Origin: Streptomyces sp. CA-278952
Lineage (GTDB): Bacteria; Actinomycetota; Actinomycetes; Streptomycetales; Streptomycetaceae
Assembly (NCBI RefSeq): GCF_028747205.1
Contig: NZ_CP112880.1
Span: 3,224,001 to 3,288,000 of the forward strand
Reading direction: 5' to 3'
DNA length: 64,000 nt
A program made the position numbers and the translations under genes. Within the stretch, counting starts at the first letter, position 1, and each line of letters opens with the position of its first letter. A model generated the notes under the pieces. The model had not been told where the DNA came from and made no database searches. It worked only from the letters and a program-made list of their open reading frames with translations. Shown one piece after another: positions 25,717 to 33,221 of this stretch.

Positions 25717-28587
25717 ATGCGTTACGGGGTGCTCGGCCCGCTGGCCGTCTGGGACGCGGAGGGGCGGCCGGTCAGGGTTCCCGAGGCGAAGGTCCGCGCC
25801 CTGCTGGCGAATCTGCTCGTCCACGGCGGCGGGCCGGTACCGGCTGACCGCCTGATCGAGGACCTGTGGCCGGGCTGCCCACCGGGCGGCTCGGCCAACA
25901 CGCTCCAGACCAAGGTCTCCCAGCTGCGCCGGGTACTGGGCCGGGAGCGGGTGGTCCGCGAGCCCGCCGGCTACCGGCTGCTGCTCACGGACGCCGAGAA
26001 CAACGGGAACAGCGGGAACGACGTGGTCGGCACGGTCGACGCCCTGGAGTTCCAGGAGCTGGCCGAGCGCGCCCGCGCCCACCGGGAACCGGCGGTGCAG
26101 GCCGACCTGTTCGCCGAAGCGCTCGCGTTGTGGCGGGGCCCTGCCTACGCCGATGTGGCCGAGTCCCTGTTCGCCCGCGGCGAGATCACACGGCTGGAGG
26201 AGCTGCGCCTCAACGTCGTCGAGGACCACGCCGAGGCGCGCCTCGCCCGGGGTGAGCACACCGCGCTGGCGGCGGAGCTGGGGACACTCGTGGGGCGCCA
26301 CCCGCTGCGCGAGCGGCTGCGCATGACCCATATGCGCGCCCTGTACCGGGCCGGGCGACAGGGCGACGCCCTGCGGAGCTTCCAGGACCTGCGACGGCAA
26401 CTGGCCGAGGAGCTGGGGGCGTCACCCGGCCCGGAGGCCTCCGCGCTGCACGAGGCGATCCTGCGCCAGGAGACACGACTGGCCACACCCGCCGTCGGAT
26501 CGCTGTCGTGCCGGACCAACCTGCCCGCCCCGCTGACCCCGCTGATCGGCCGGCAGGAGGCGGCCGATCAGGTGCTGGCCCGGCTGGACCCCGGCGCGGA
26601 CACCCGTCTCGTCACCCTCACCGGCCTCGGCGGAGTGGGCAAGACACGGCTGGCGGTCGCCGCGGCACGCGACGCGTCCGGCCGGTTCGCCGACGGGGTG
26701 TGGCTGGTCGAACTGGCGGGCCTCGGCGCGACCTCGGCCCCGGACGACATCGCCGAACGGGTCATCACGACGCTGGGGCTGTGCGACACCGCGGCGACGG
26801 AGCCGGATCTGGACGACCTGGTGGGCTGGCTCTGCCGGGCCGTGGCCGACAGACGGCTGCTGATCCTGCTGGACAACTGCGAGCACCTCGTCGAGCCGGT
26901 CGCCGTGCTCGCGGGCGCCGTGCTGTCGGCCGTGCCCTCGGCACACCTCCTGCTCACCAGCCAGGAGCCCCTCGACATCCCCGGCGAGGTGGTGCATCCG
27001 GTTCCGCCGCTGACGCTGCCGGAGCGCACCGATCCATCGGCGATCGCCCGGGCCGGCGCCGTCGAGCTGTTCGTGCGGCGGGCCGCGGCGGCCGCGCCCG
27101 GCTTCGTCCTCGACGCGGACAACGCGGAGGCCGTCGCCACCATCTGCCGTCGCCTCGACGGCATTCCGCTCGCCCTGGAACTCGTGGCGTCCCGGCTGCG
27201 GACGCTGAGCCCGCACGAGCTGGCCGCCCGGCTGGACGACCGGTTCGCCCGGCCCGACGTCCGGGTACGCGGGCTCCCCGACCGCCAGCGGACGTTGCGG
27301 GGGATGCTCGACTGGAGCTGGCAGCTGCTGACCGGGGACGAGCGCACGGTGCTGCGGCGCCTGGTCGTGCACGCCGACGGCTGCGTCATGGCGTCCGCCC
27401 AGGCGGTCTGCGCCGACGCCGGCCTGGACGCCGGGCGGATTCCCGACCTGCTGTCCCGGCTGGTGGACCGCTCGCTGGTGGTCCGTGAGGGCGACCGGTT
27501 CCGGCTGCTCGAATCCGTGGCCGCCTACTGCGCCGAACGGCTGGCGGAGGCCGGCGAGGAGACCGCCGTACGCACCCGGTTCGTACGCCACTGCGCCGAG
27601 TCGGCCGAACGGGAGAGCGAGCGGCTGCGCGGGCCGGACCAGCGGCGCTGCCTGGAGCGCCTCGACGCGGAGACCGTCAACCTGCGCCGCGCCCTGGATC
27701 TCGCGGTCGCCCAGGACGCCGCCGGATACGCGGTACGGCTGGTGAACGCGCAGGCGTGGTACTGGTTCCTGCGCGGCCGGCTCACCGAGGCCCGCAGGTC
27801 GCTCCGGACGGCGCTGGCCGCCGGGGGCGAGGCCGCCCCGGCCGGGCGCGTGGCGGCGCGGGCCTGGCTGGCCGGTATGGAGCTGCGCTCCTCGGAGGGC
27901 GGTACGGCAGCGGCCCCGGCGGGCGAGGACCCCACCGCCGGCGTCGAGGACCCGGTACTGAGAGCCCGGTTGCAGTGGTTCGTCGGCACCGGGCTGACGG
28001 GCGGCGGCCACCACCGCGAGGGGCGGCGGCTGGTGGAGGCGGGGCTGGCCGGCGCGCGCGCCGCCCGGGACCACTGGGGCGAGGCCGCGGCACTGGTCGA
28101 GCTCGCGAGCCACGCCCCGGGCCGGGAGGCGTCCGCGGAGCTGGGCGCCGCGCTGTTCGTGGAGGCCGGCGACCGCTGGGGCAGACTGCGGGCCACCCGG
28201 GCCCTGGCGCTCGCGGCCGAACGCCGGGGTGACGGCGCCCGGGCTGAACGACTGCACCGGGAGGGTCTCCTGATGGCCGAGGAACTCGGCCTGTGGACCG
28301 AGGTCGTCGAGACGCTGACGTCGCTCGGCAGGGCCGCGCTGGCGGACGGCGGCGCCGAGCGGGCGACGGAGCTGTACGAGCGCGCGCGGTCCGTGTCGGC
28401 CGAACGCGCCTACAGCGCGGGCGAGATCCGCGCCGAGATCGGCCTGGGGCACGCGGCACGGCTCCGCGGCGACCGGGACGCCGCCAGGCACCACCTGAAC
28501 CGGGCACGGGCCAAGAGCCACGCTTCGGGCCACGCCGCCCGCGCCGAGGCCGCCCTGGCGGACCTGAATCCCCCACCCCGGGCGTGA
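25717..28587 (+). CDS. AfsR/SARP-type regulator with NB-ARC and TPR domains
   Basis: A 956-residue regulator. Residues 1-90 form an OmpR-like winged helix (RYGVLGPLAVWDAEGRPVRVP start), 95-250 the BTAD domain (LEFQELAERARA to FQDLRRQLAEELG), and about 275-560 the NB-ARC ATPase with Walker A GLGGVGKT near 303-310 and Walker B LLILLDNCEHL. TPR-like repeats run to the end. This is the layout of large pathway-specific activators such as AfsR. TAGACT at 25705-25710 lies 6 bases before the ATG, with no ribosome site, suggesting a leaderless transcript. It probably controls the adjacent cluster and exporter. Confidence 0.88.
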   Translation: MRYGVLGPLAVWDAEGRPVRVPEAKVRALLANLLVHGGGPVPADRLIEDLWPGCPPGGSANTLQTKVSQLRRVLGRERVVREPAGYRLLLTDAENNGNSGNDVVGTVDALEFQELAERARAHREPAVQADLFAEALALWRGPAYADVAESLFARGEITRLEELRLNVVEDHAEARLARGEHTALAAELGTLVGRHPLRERLRMTHMRALYRAGRQGDALRSFQDLRRQLAEELGASPGPEASALHEAILRQETRLATPAVGSLSCRTNLPAPLTPLIGRQEAADQVLARLDPGADTRLVTLTGLGGVGKTRLAVAAARDASGRFADGVWLVELAGLGATSAPDDIAERVITTLGLCDTAATEPDLDDLVGWLCRAVADRRLLILLDNCEHLVEPVAVLAGAVLSAVPSAHLLLTSQEPLDIPGEVVHPVPPLTLPERTDPSAIARAGAVELFVRRAAAAAPGFVLDADNAEAVATICRRLDGIPLALELVASRLRTLSPHELAARLDDRFARPDVRVRGLPDRQRTLRGMLDWSWQLLTGDERTVLRRLVVHADGCVMASAQAVCADAGLDAGRIPDLLSRLVDRSLVVREGDRFRLLESVAAYCAERLAEAGEETAVRTRFVRHCAESAERESERLRGPDQRRCLERLDAETVNLRRALDLAVAQDAAGYAVRLVNAQAWYWFLRGRLTEARRSLRTALAAGGEAAPAGRVAARAWLAGMELRSSEGGTAAAPAGEDPTAGVEDPVLRARLQWFVGTGLTGGGHHREGRRLVEAGLAGARAARDHWGEAAALVELASHAPGREASAELGAALFVEAGDRWGRLRATRALALAAERRGDGARAERLHREGLLMAEELGLWTEVVETLTSLGRAALADGGAERATELYERARSVSAERAYSAGEIRAEIGLGHAARLRGDRDAARHHLNRARAKSHASGHAARAEAALADLNPPPRA

Positions 28588-28707
28588 GCGGGCCCCCGCA
28601 CCGCGCTCCGGGTGACGCCGGTCACTCCCCTCCCCCGGATGTCACATCCCCGGGGGCCTGTTCCGTCCTGTGTGTGTAGCCAGTGACGACAGCAGAGGGA
28701 GCACACC

Positions 28708-29181
28708 ATGAACCCCCGACTCAACGCCTTCGCCAGCCCGGTCACGGGCAAGCTCGTGAAGCACCTGGTCTCGGCGAGCAAACTCGTCGAGGACACGACG
28801 CTGCCCGCCGTGACGCAGGAGCTGGTGAAGATCCGCGCGAGCCAGATCAACGGCTGCGGCGGCTGCCTGGACATGCACACCAAGGAAGCCGCGGCTGCCG
28901 GGGAGACCTCGCTGCGCCTGAACCTGATCGCCGCGTGGCGGGAGGCCACCGTCTTCACCGACGCCGAGCGCGCCGCGCTGGAGCTGACGGAGCAGGGCAC
29001 CCGCATCGCGGACGCGGCGGGCGGGGTCCCGGACGACGTCTGGGCGAACGCCGCCAAGCACTACGACGAGGAGCAGCTCCTCGCTCTCGTCTCGCTGATC
29101 GCGCTGATCAACACCTTCAACCGGCTGAACGTCATGCTCCAGTACCCGGCCGGCGGCTACCAGGTGGGACAGTCCGCGTAA
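28708..29181 (+). CDS. Carboxymuconolactone decarboxylase/AhpD-like protein
   Basis: A 157-residue protein with the AhpD core motif NGCGGCLDMHTKEA (CxxC plus His), which in AhpD passes electrons for peroxide reduction. The following AAWREATVFTDAERAALELTE is also typical. ATG with GAGGGAG upstream. It follows the SARP gene by 120 bases and may be an independent stress gene. Confidence 0.88.
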   Translation: MNPRLNAFASPVTGKLVKHLVSASKLVEDTTLPAVTQELVKIRASQINGCGGCLDMHTKEAAAAGETSLRLNLIAAWREATVFTDAERAALELTEQGTRIADAAGGVPDDVWANAAKHYDEEQLLALVSLIALINTFNRLNVMLQYPAGGYQVGQSA

Positions 29182-29217
29182 CGGACCCACGGACGGGGCG
29201 GACCGGGCGGACCGGGG

Positions 29218-30069
29218 CTACGCCCACACCCCCGTGGCCGCGATGCGCCGCGCCCACGGTTCCAGGTCGGCGGCCTCCCGGCCGAGCACCTGGCGGACGC
29301 CGTCGGTCACCTCGGCCGAGTGGCCCGCGCGGTGCAGGGCGAACATCGCGCCCAGGGAGTCGGCGGCGGCCTCCGGCCATCCCTGGGCGAGGAGTTCCGC
29401 GCGGTACGCCTCCGGGGTCAGCTCCTCGTAGCGGACGGGGCGGCCCGTCGCGCGGGCGATGGTCTCCGCGGCCTCGGCGAAGGTGAGGGCACGGGGGCCG
29501 GACAGGGTATACGTGCGGCCCGCGTGGCCGTCCTCGGTGAGGACGGCCACCGCGACCGCCGCCACGTCGTCGGCGTCGACGAAGGGTTCGGGGACGTCCC
29601 CGATCGGCAGGCCGAGGCGGCCCTCGCGGAGCGGGGTCCGCCACAGGTCCTCGTCGAAGTTCTGGAAGAAGTTGTTGGGGCGCAGGAGGGTCCACTCGGC
29701 CCCGGACTCCCGGGCCGCGTCCTCCGCCGCCGCCATGCCCCGGCCGAAGCCCTCGCCCGCGTGCTCGATGCCGTGGCCGGACAGGACCACGAAGCGGCGG
29801 ACCCCGGAGGCCTCGGCGCGGGTCACGAACTCCTTTACGGGGGACGGGTCGTCGGGGGCGACCAGATAGAGCGCCTCGGCCCCGGCGAGGGCGGGCTCCC
29901 AGGTGTCGGGGAGGGTCCAGTCGAACCGGACCTCACCGGAACGGGAGGCGGGGCGGACCGTGGTGGTTCCGGTCGTGCGCAGCCGGTCCACGACCCGGCG
30001 GCCGGTCTTGCCGGTGCCGCCGAGGACGAGGATCCCGGACGGACCGCGGTGCGTGCTCTTCGTCGTCAT
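29218..30069 (-). CDS. NmrA-like NAD(P)-binding protein (copy 1)
   Basis: A 283-residue atypical SDR. The nucleotide site is ILVLGGTGKTGRRVVDRLR near the N-terminus. RRFVVLSGHGIEHAG and WTLLRPNNFFQNF follow; the tyrosine of classical SDRs is not in place. It may act as a quinone reductase or redox sensor. Divergent from the AraC regulator. Closely similar in order of motifs to the gene at 31880, so the two are paralogues. Confidence 0.82.
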   Translation of the reverse strand: MTTKSTHRGPSGILVLGGTGKTGRRVVDRLRTTGTTTVRPASRSGEVRFDWTLPDTWEPALAGAEALYLVAPDDPSPVKEFVTRAEASGVRRFVVLSGHGIEHAGEGFGRGMAAAEDAARESGAEWTLLRPNNFFQNFDEDLWRTPLREGRLGLPIGDVPEPFVDADDVAAVAVAVLTEDGHAGRTYTLSGPRALTFAEAAETIARATGRPVRYEELTPEAYRAELLAQGWPEAAADSLGAMFALHRAGHSAEVTDGVRQVLGREAADLEPWARRIAATGVWA

Positions 30070-30170
30070 GGGACCAGTCCATCGCGGCGGACCCGCCGGG
30101 CCCATGGGCATCCGTCCGCCGTGCATAGGCGAGCGTCCGGGGCGCGGTCGGCCCTGCCTACAGTTGCGTC

Positions 30171-31154
30171 ATGGACGTGTTCGACGAGCTGTTGCGGGGC
30201 GTGCGGGGCAGTGGCGCGGTGTTCGGCCGTTCGGTGCTGCGCGCGCCGTGGTCGGTGCGGTTCACCGACGGGGCGTATCTGACCCTGTGCCTGCCGATGC
30301 GGGGCGGGGGATGGATCGTGCCGGAGGGCGGCGAGCCACTGCGGGTGCGGGTCGGCGAGGCGGCGATCGTCCGCGGCCCGGCCCCGTTCGTCTTCACCGA
30401 CGACCCGGCGAACGGGTCGGGGACGGGCCGGGGCGGCGGCGTACGGGCGGTGGGCAGGGGCGCGGCCCCGGACACCGCCCCCGCGCCCGCGCCCGCACCG
30501 GAAGCCGGACCCGGCCCTGGGCCCGAACCCGGCTTCCCCACCGTGCTGTTGGCCGCCACCTACGACGTACGGGCCCAGGTGCCCCAGCGGCTCCTCCAGG
30601 CGCTCCCGCCCGCCCTCGTGGTGCCCGACGAGCAGGACTGCGCGCCGTTGCGCGACTACCTGGAGGGGCAGATCGGCGGCGGGCGGCCGGGCGAGCAGAT
30701 CGTGCTCGACCGGCTGCTGGACTGGTTGCTGGTGTGCACGCTGCGCGACTGGTTCGACCGGCCGGAGGCGGATCCGCCGGGGTGGTACGGGGCGCTCGGC
30801 GACCAGGTGGCGGGGCCGGCCCTGCGGGCGATGCACGCGGACCCGGCGCATCCCTGGACGACGGCGGAGCTGGCGGTCCGGGCGGGGGTCTCCCGGACGA
30901 CCCTGGCGAAGCGGTTCACCGAGCTGGTCGGGGAGGGCCCGGTGGCCTATCTGACCGCCTGGCGGATGACGCTCGCGGCCGATCTGCTGACCCGCCCGGA
31001 GCTGACGGTCGCGGCCGTGGCCCGGCGGGTCGGCTACGCGGACGCGTTCGGCTTCAGCGCGGCGTTCAAGCGGCTGCGCGGCGAGAGCCCGACCGCGTTC
31101 CGGCGCGCGGCGGCGGCCGCCGACCCCGTGGGGACGGCCGCCCCGGCGGGGTGA
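30171..31154 (+). CDS. AraC family regulator with cupin domain
   Basis: A 327-residue regulator. The N-terminal cupin (about 1-150) holds LCLPMRGGGWIVPEGGEPLRV, interrupted by a Pro/Ala/Gly-rich insertion (about 84-125). The C-terminal double HTH (about 215-315) reads WTTAELAVRAGVSRTTLAKRF and VARRVGYADAFGFSAAFKR. TACAGT lies at 30159-30164, 6 bases before the ATG, with no ribosome site, suggesting a leaderless mRNA. It probably regulates the divergent NmrA-like gene. Confidence 0.88.
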   Translation: MDVFDELLRGVRGSGAVFGRSVLRAPWSVRFTDGAYLTLCLPMRGGGWIVPEGGEPLRVRVGEAAIVRGPAPFVFTDDPANGSGTGRGGGVRAVGRGAAPDTAPAPAPAPEAGPGPGPEPGFPTVLLAATYDVRAQVPQRLLQALPPALVVPDEQDCAPLRDYLEGQIGGGRPGEQIVLDRLLDWLLVCTLRDWFDRPEADPPGWYGALGDQVAGPALRAMHADPAHPWTTAELAVRAGVSRTTLAKRFTELVGEGPVAYLTAWRMTLAADLLTRPELTVAAVARRVGYADAFGFSAAFKRLRGESPTAFRRAAAAADPVGTAAPAG

Positions 31155-31300
31155 GCCGCCCCACGGGCCCACGGAGAGGCGGCGGGTGAGCCGACCCACG
31201 GGCCCACGGAGGAGGGGCGGCGAGCCGGCTGCCCCCGACGGCCTGCGGGAGGCGGGCCGCCGCTACGGCGGGGTGCGGGGGCGGGGCGGGCCGGCTGCCG

Positions 31301-31810
31301 TCACGTCGCGCTGCTCCGACTCCGGCGCCGTTCGCGACGGCGCTCCCTCCTCCGCACCCGCGCCCGCTCCCGTCGCTCTTCCTGCGAGCGGCGCTCGCGC
31401 TCCTGACGCCTGACGTCGCGGACCGCATCGCTGTTGTACCGGGCCAGCCACGGAACGAGGCCGCCGATCAGCACGAGGAGGGTCGCCACGGCCCAGTGGC
31501 CGGCGGACGTGCCCATCCCCAGGGTGACCGCCGCCGCCGGGACCGCTCCGGCCGGGTAGCCCAAGGTGCGGCGCCAGTCCCTGCGGTAGAGCCCCGCCCT
31601 GACCATGATGCCCAGGGGCCAGGGCGCGGCCATGAACGCGGTGAAGTACTTGCCGCCCCCTTCCGGGACACGGCAGCCCTTGGCGTCCCAGTCGCACCCC
31701 ACATCCACCAGCCCGGCCAGGCCCCAGCCGAACCACAGCACCAGCCCGGCCGTCAGAACGGCTCCCACCCACCCAGCACGCACGTGCGAAGGATACGAAC
31801 CGCCGGTCAC
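31301..31810 (-). CDS. Membrane protein with Arg-rich tail, unknown function
   Basis: A 169-residue protein with about three membrane segments (WVGAVLTAGLVLWFGWGLAGL, FMAAPWPLGIMVRAGL region, HWAVATLLVLIGGLVPW) and a C-terminal charged helix of repeated ERR/RRR units, probably cytoplasmic. Two cysteines, Cys-39 and Cys-46, lie outside. GTG start at 31810. No family recognised. Confidence 0.65.
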   Translation of the reverse strand: MTGGSYPSHVRAGWVGAVLTAGLVLWFGWGLAGLVDVGCDWDAKGCRVPEGGGKYFTAFMAAPWPLGIMVRAGLYRRDWRRTLGYPAGAVPAAAVTLGMGTSAGHWAVATLLVLIGGLVPWLARYNSDAVRDVRRQERERRSQEERRERARVRRRERRRERRRSRSSAT

Positions 31811-31879
31811 CGAAACGTCCGAATCGGGAAATCGGGAAAATGGGGGAATCGGGGAATCGGCCCCGGGGTACCGAAGGGC

Positions 31880-32746
31880 TCAGCCCCAGGCACCCCGCGC
31901 CGCCGCGTCCCTGACGAACGCGGCGAAGTCGCGCGGCTCCCGGCCGAGCGCCCGGCGCACCCCGTCCAGGACGGGCGCCTCCCCGCTCGTGATGATCGGG
32001 TACAGCGCGTCCGTCCAGAGGCCGGCCTCCACCTCCGGGAGGCCCTGGGCGACGAGCCCGGCCCGGAAGGCGGACGTGTCGACGCGGACGTACGCGGCGC
32101 GCTTCCCGGTCTCCTTCGCGATCTCGTCCAGGACATCGTCGATGCCGAGCGCGCGGGGGCCCGAGAGTCCGTACTCCTGGCCCGCGTGACCGTCCTCGGT
32201 GAGCGCGGCGACAGCCACCTCCGCGATGTCGTCGGCATCCACGAACGCGGCCTTCCCGTCCCCGGTCGGCAGGGCCAGTTCGCCACCGCGTACGCCGTCG
32301 AGGAAGACGCCCTCGCTGAAGTTCTGGGCGAACCAGCCGGGCCGCAGGATCGTCCAGGTCACCCCGGAGGCACGTACGGCCCGCTCCCCCTCACCGTGCG
32401 GGCCGCCGTTCTCGTAACCGGGGCCGAAGAAGCCGGGCACGTCCACGCCCCGGGCCGAGAGCAGCACCAGCCGCCGCACCCCGCTCGCGACGGCCTGTTC
32501 GACGAAGGCGGGTGTCGGGGAGGGTGAGGTGTCGAGCGGGGTGATGTAGACGGCGGCGGCCCCGTCCAGGGCGGCCGCCCAGGTGGTGGGGTCCGCCCAG
32601 TCGAACGGGGTGTCGCCGGACCGCGAGGCCGCCCGGGTCTCCACTCCCAGCTCACGGAGCCGGGCCACCACCCGGCGGCCGGTCTTGCCGGTGCCGCCGA
32701 TCACGAGTACGGGTTCCTGCACGGAGGTCGTGTCTGTCTGTGTCAT
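31880..32746 (-). CDS. NmrA-like NAD(P)-binding protein (copy 2)
   Basis: A 288-residue paralogue of the protein at 29218. LVIGGTGKTGRRVVARLREL is the nucleotide site; RRLVLLSARGVDVPGF and WTILRPGWFAQNF correspond to copy 1, and both share a VDADD..EVAVA segment and a C-terminal GVRRALGREPRDF. Start ATG 32746; the longer frame reads back through the tRNA gene and is not real. Confidence 0.82.
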   Translation of the reverse strand: MTQTDTTSVQEPVLVIGGTGKTGRRVVARLRELGVETRAASRSGDTPFDWADPTTWAAALDGAAAVYITPLDTSPSPTPAFVEQAVASGVRRLVLLSARGVDVPGFFGPGYENGGPHGEGERAVRASGVTWTILRPGWFAQNFSEGVFLDGVRGGELALPTGDGKAAFVDADDIAEVAVAALTEDGHAGQEYGLSGPRALGIDDVLDEIAKETGKRAAYVRVDTSAFRAGLVAQGLPEVEAGLWTDALYPIITSGEAPVLDGVRRALGREPRDFAAFVRDAAARGAWG

Positions 32747-32856
32747 GGCACCAGCCTCGCCCGGTGGGGCGGCCCCGCCCATGGCCCAGTGACCGGGAGG
32801 GATGTCCGATCGTCCGGCGGAGGCGGCACTCCGGCGTTCCACCGGGGGAGACGAGC

Positions 32857-32886
32857 GAGGCCCGGATCCACAGGGATCCGGGCCTC
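32857..32886 (-). terminator. Perfect 13-bp hairpin after tRNA-fMet
   Basis: Arms GAGGCCCGGATCC (32857-32869) and its complement (32874-32886) with an ACAG loop. It lies 16 bases beyond the 3' end of the tRNA on the minus strand and shields the NmrA-like gene from it. Confidence 0.8.
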
Positions 32887-32901
32887 GGTCGTGTTCTTCA
32901 G

Positions 32902-32975
32902 TAGCGGGGACAGGATTTGAACCTGCGACCTCTGGGTTATGAGCCCAGCGAGCTACCGAGCTGCTCCACCCCGCG
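32902..32975 (-). tRNA. Initiator tRNA-fMet (anticodon CAT)
   Basis: 74 nucleotides without encoded CCA. The first base C1 faces U72, giving the unpaired acceptor end of initiators. The anticodon arm has three G:C pairs (CTGGG / CCCAG) around CTCATAA, also an initiator hallmark. The T loop reads GTTCAAATC. Transcribed on the minus strand. Confidence 0.95.
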
Positions 32976-33124
32976 TCGGTAAACACCACCCTACGCCACG
33001 GAATGTCTCTCCGTGACCACGCGAGGCTCCGCCCGCTCGATCGCCCGGCGCCGGGCGCTCGATCGCCCAGCTCCGGGCGCCGGGCGCCGGGCGCCCGCAG
33101 GAGCCTTTGCCTGCACGCCCATTC

Positions 33125-33163
33125 CTGACACAGCGTCAGTTCAGTAACCTGACAGTGTGTCAG
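33125..33163. promoter_or_regulatory. Two perfect CTGAC-N5-GTCAG operators in tandem
   Basis: Site 1 is at 33125-33139 (spacer ACAGC); site 2 is at 33149-33163 (spacer AGTGT). Both have perfect half-sites and their centres are 24 bp apart. They lie 59-97 bases upstream of the acyl-CoA synthetase start at 33222, the only gene in the set with a double site. Confidence 0.75.
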
Positions 33164-33221
33164 CTAACCGGCCGGTCCCGCCTGTTCACCGGTGGGCCAT
33201 CGAGCAGGAGTGGGCGGAACG

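Noticed and set aside
28600..28670. Terminator after the SARP gene
   Set aside because: The possible stem near CCCCCGGATGTCACATCCCCGGGGG is imperfect; not strong enough to list.
32747..32989. N-terminal extension of the NmrA-like protein
   Set aside because: It translates the tRNA-fMet gene and the terminator hairpin.
32902..33221. Integration site of a mobile element at tRNA-fMet
   Set aside because: No integrase, excisionase or repeated tRNA end was seen.
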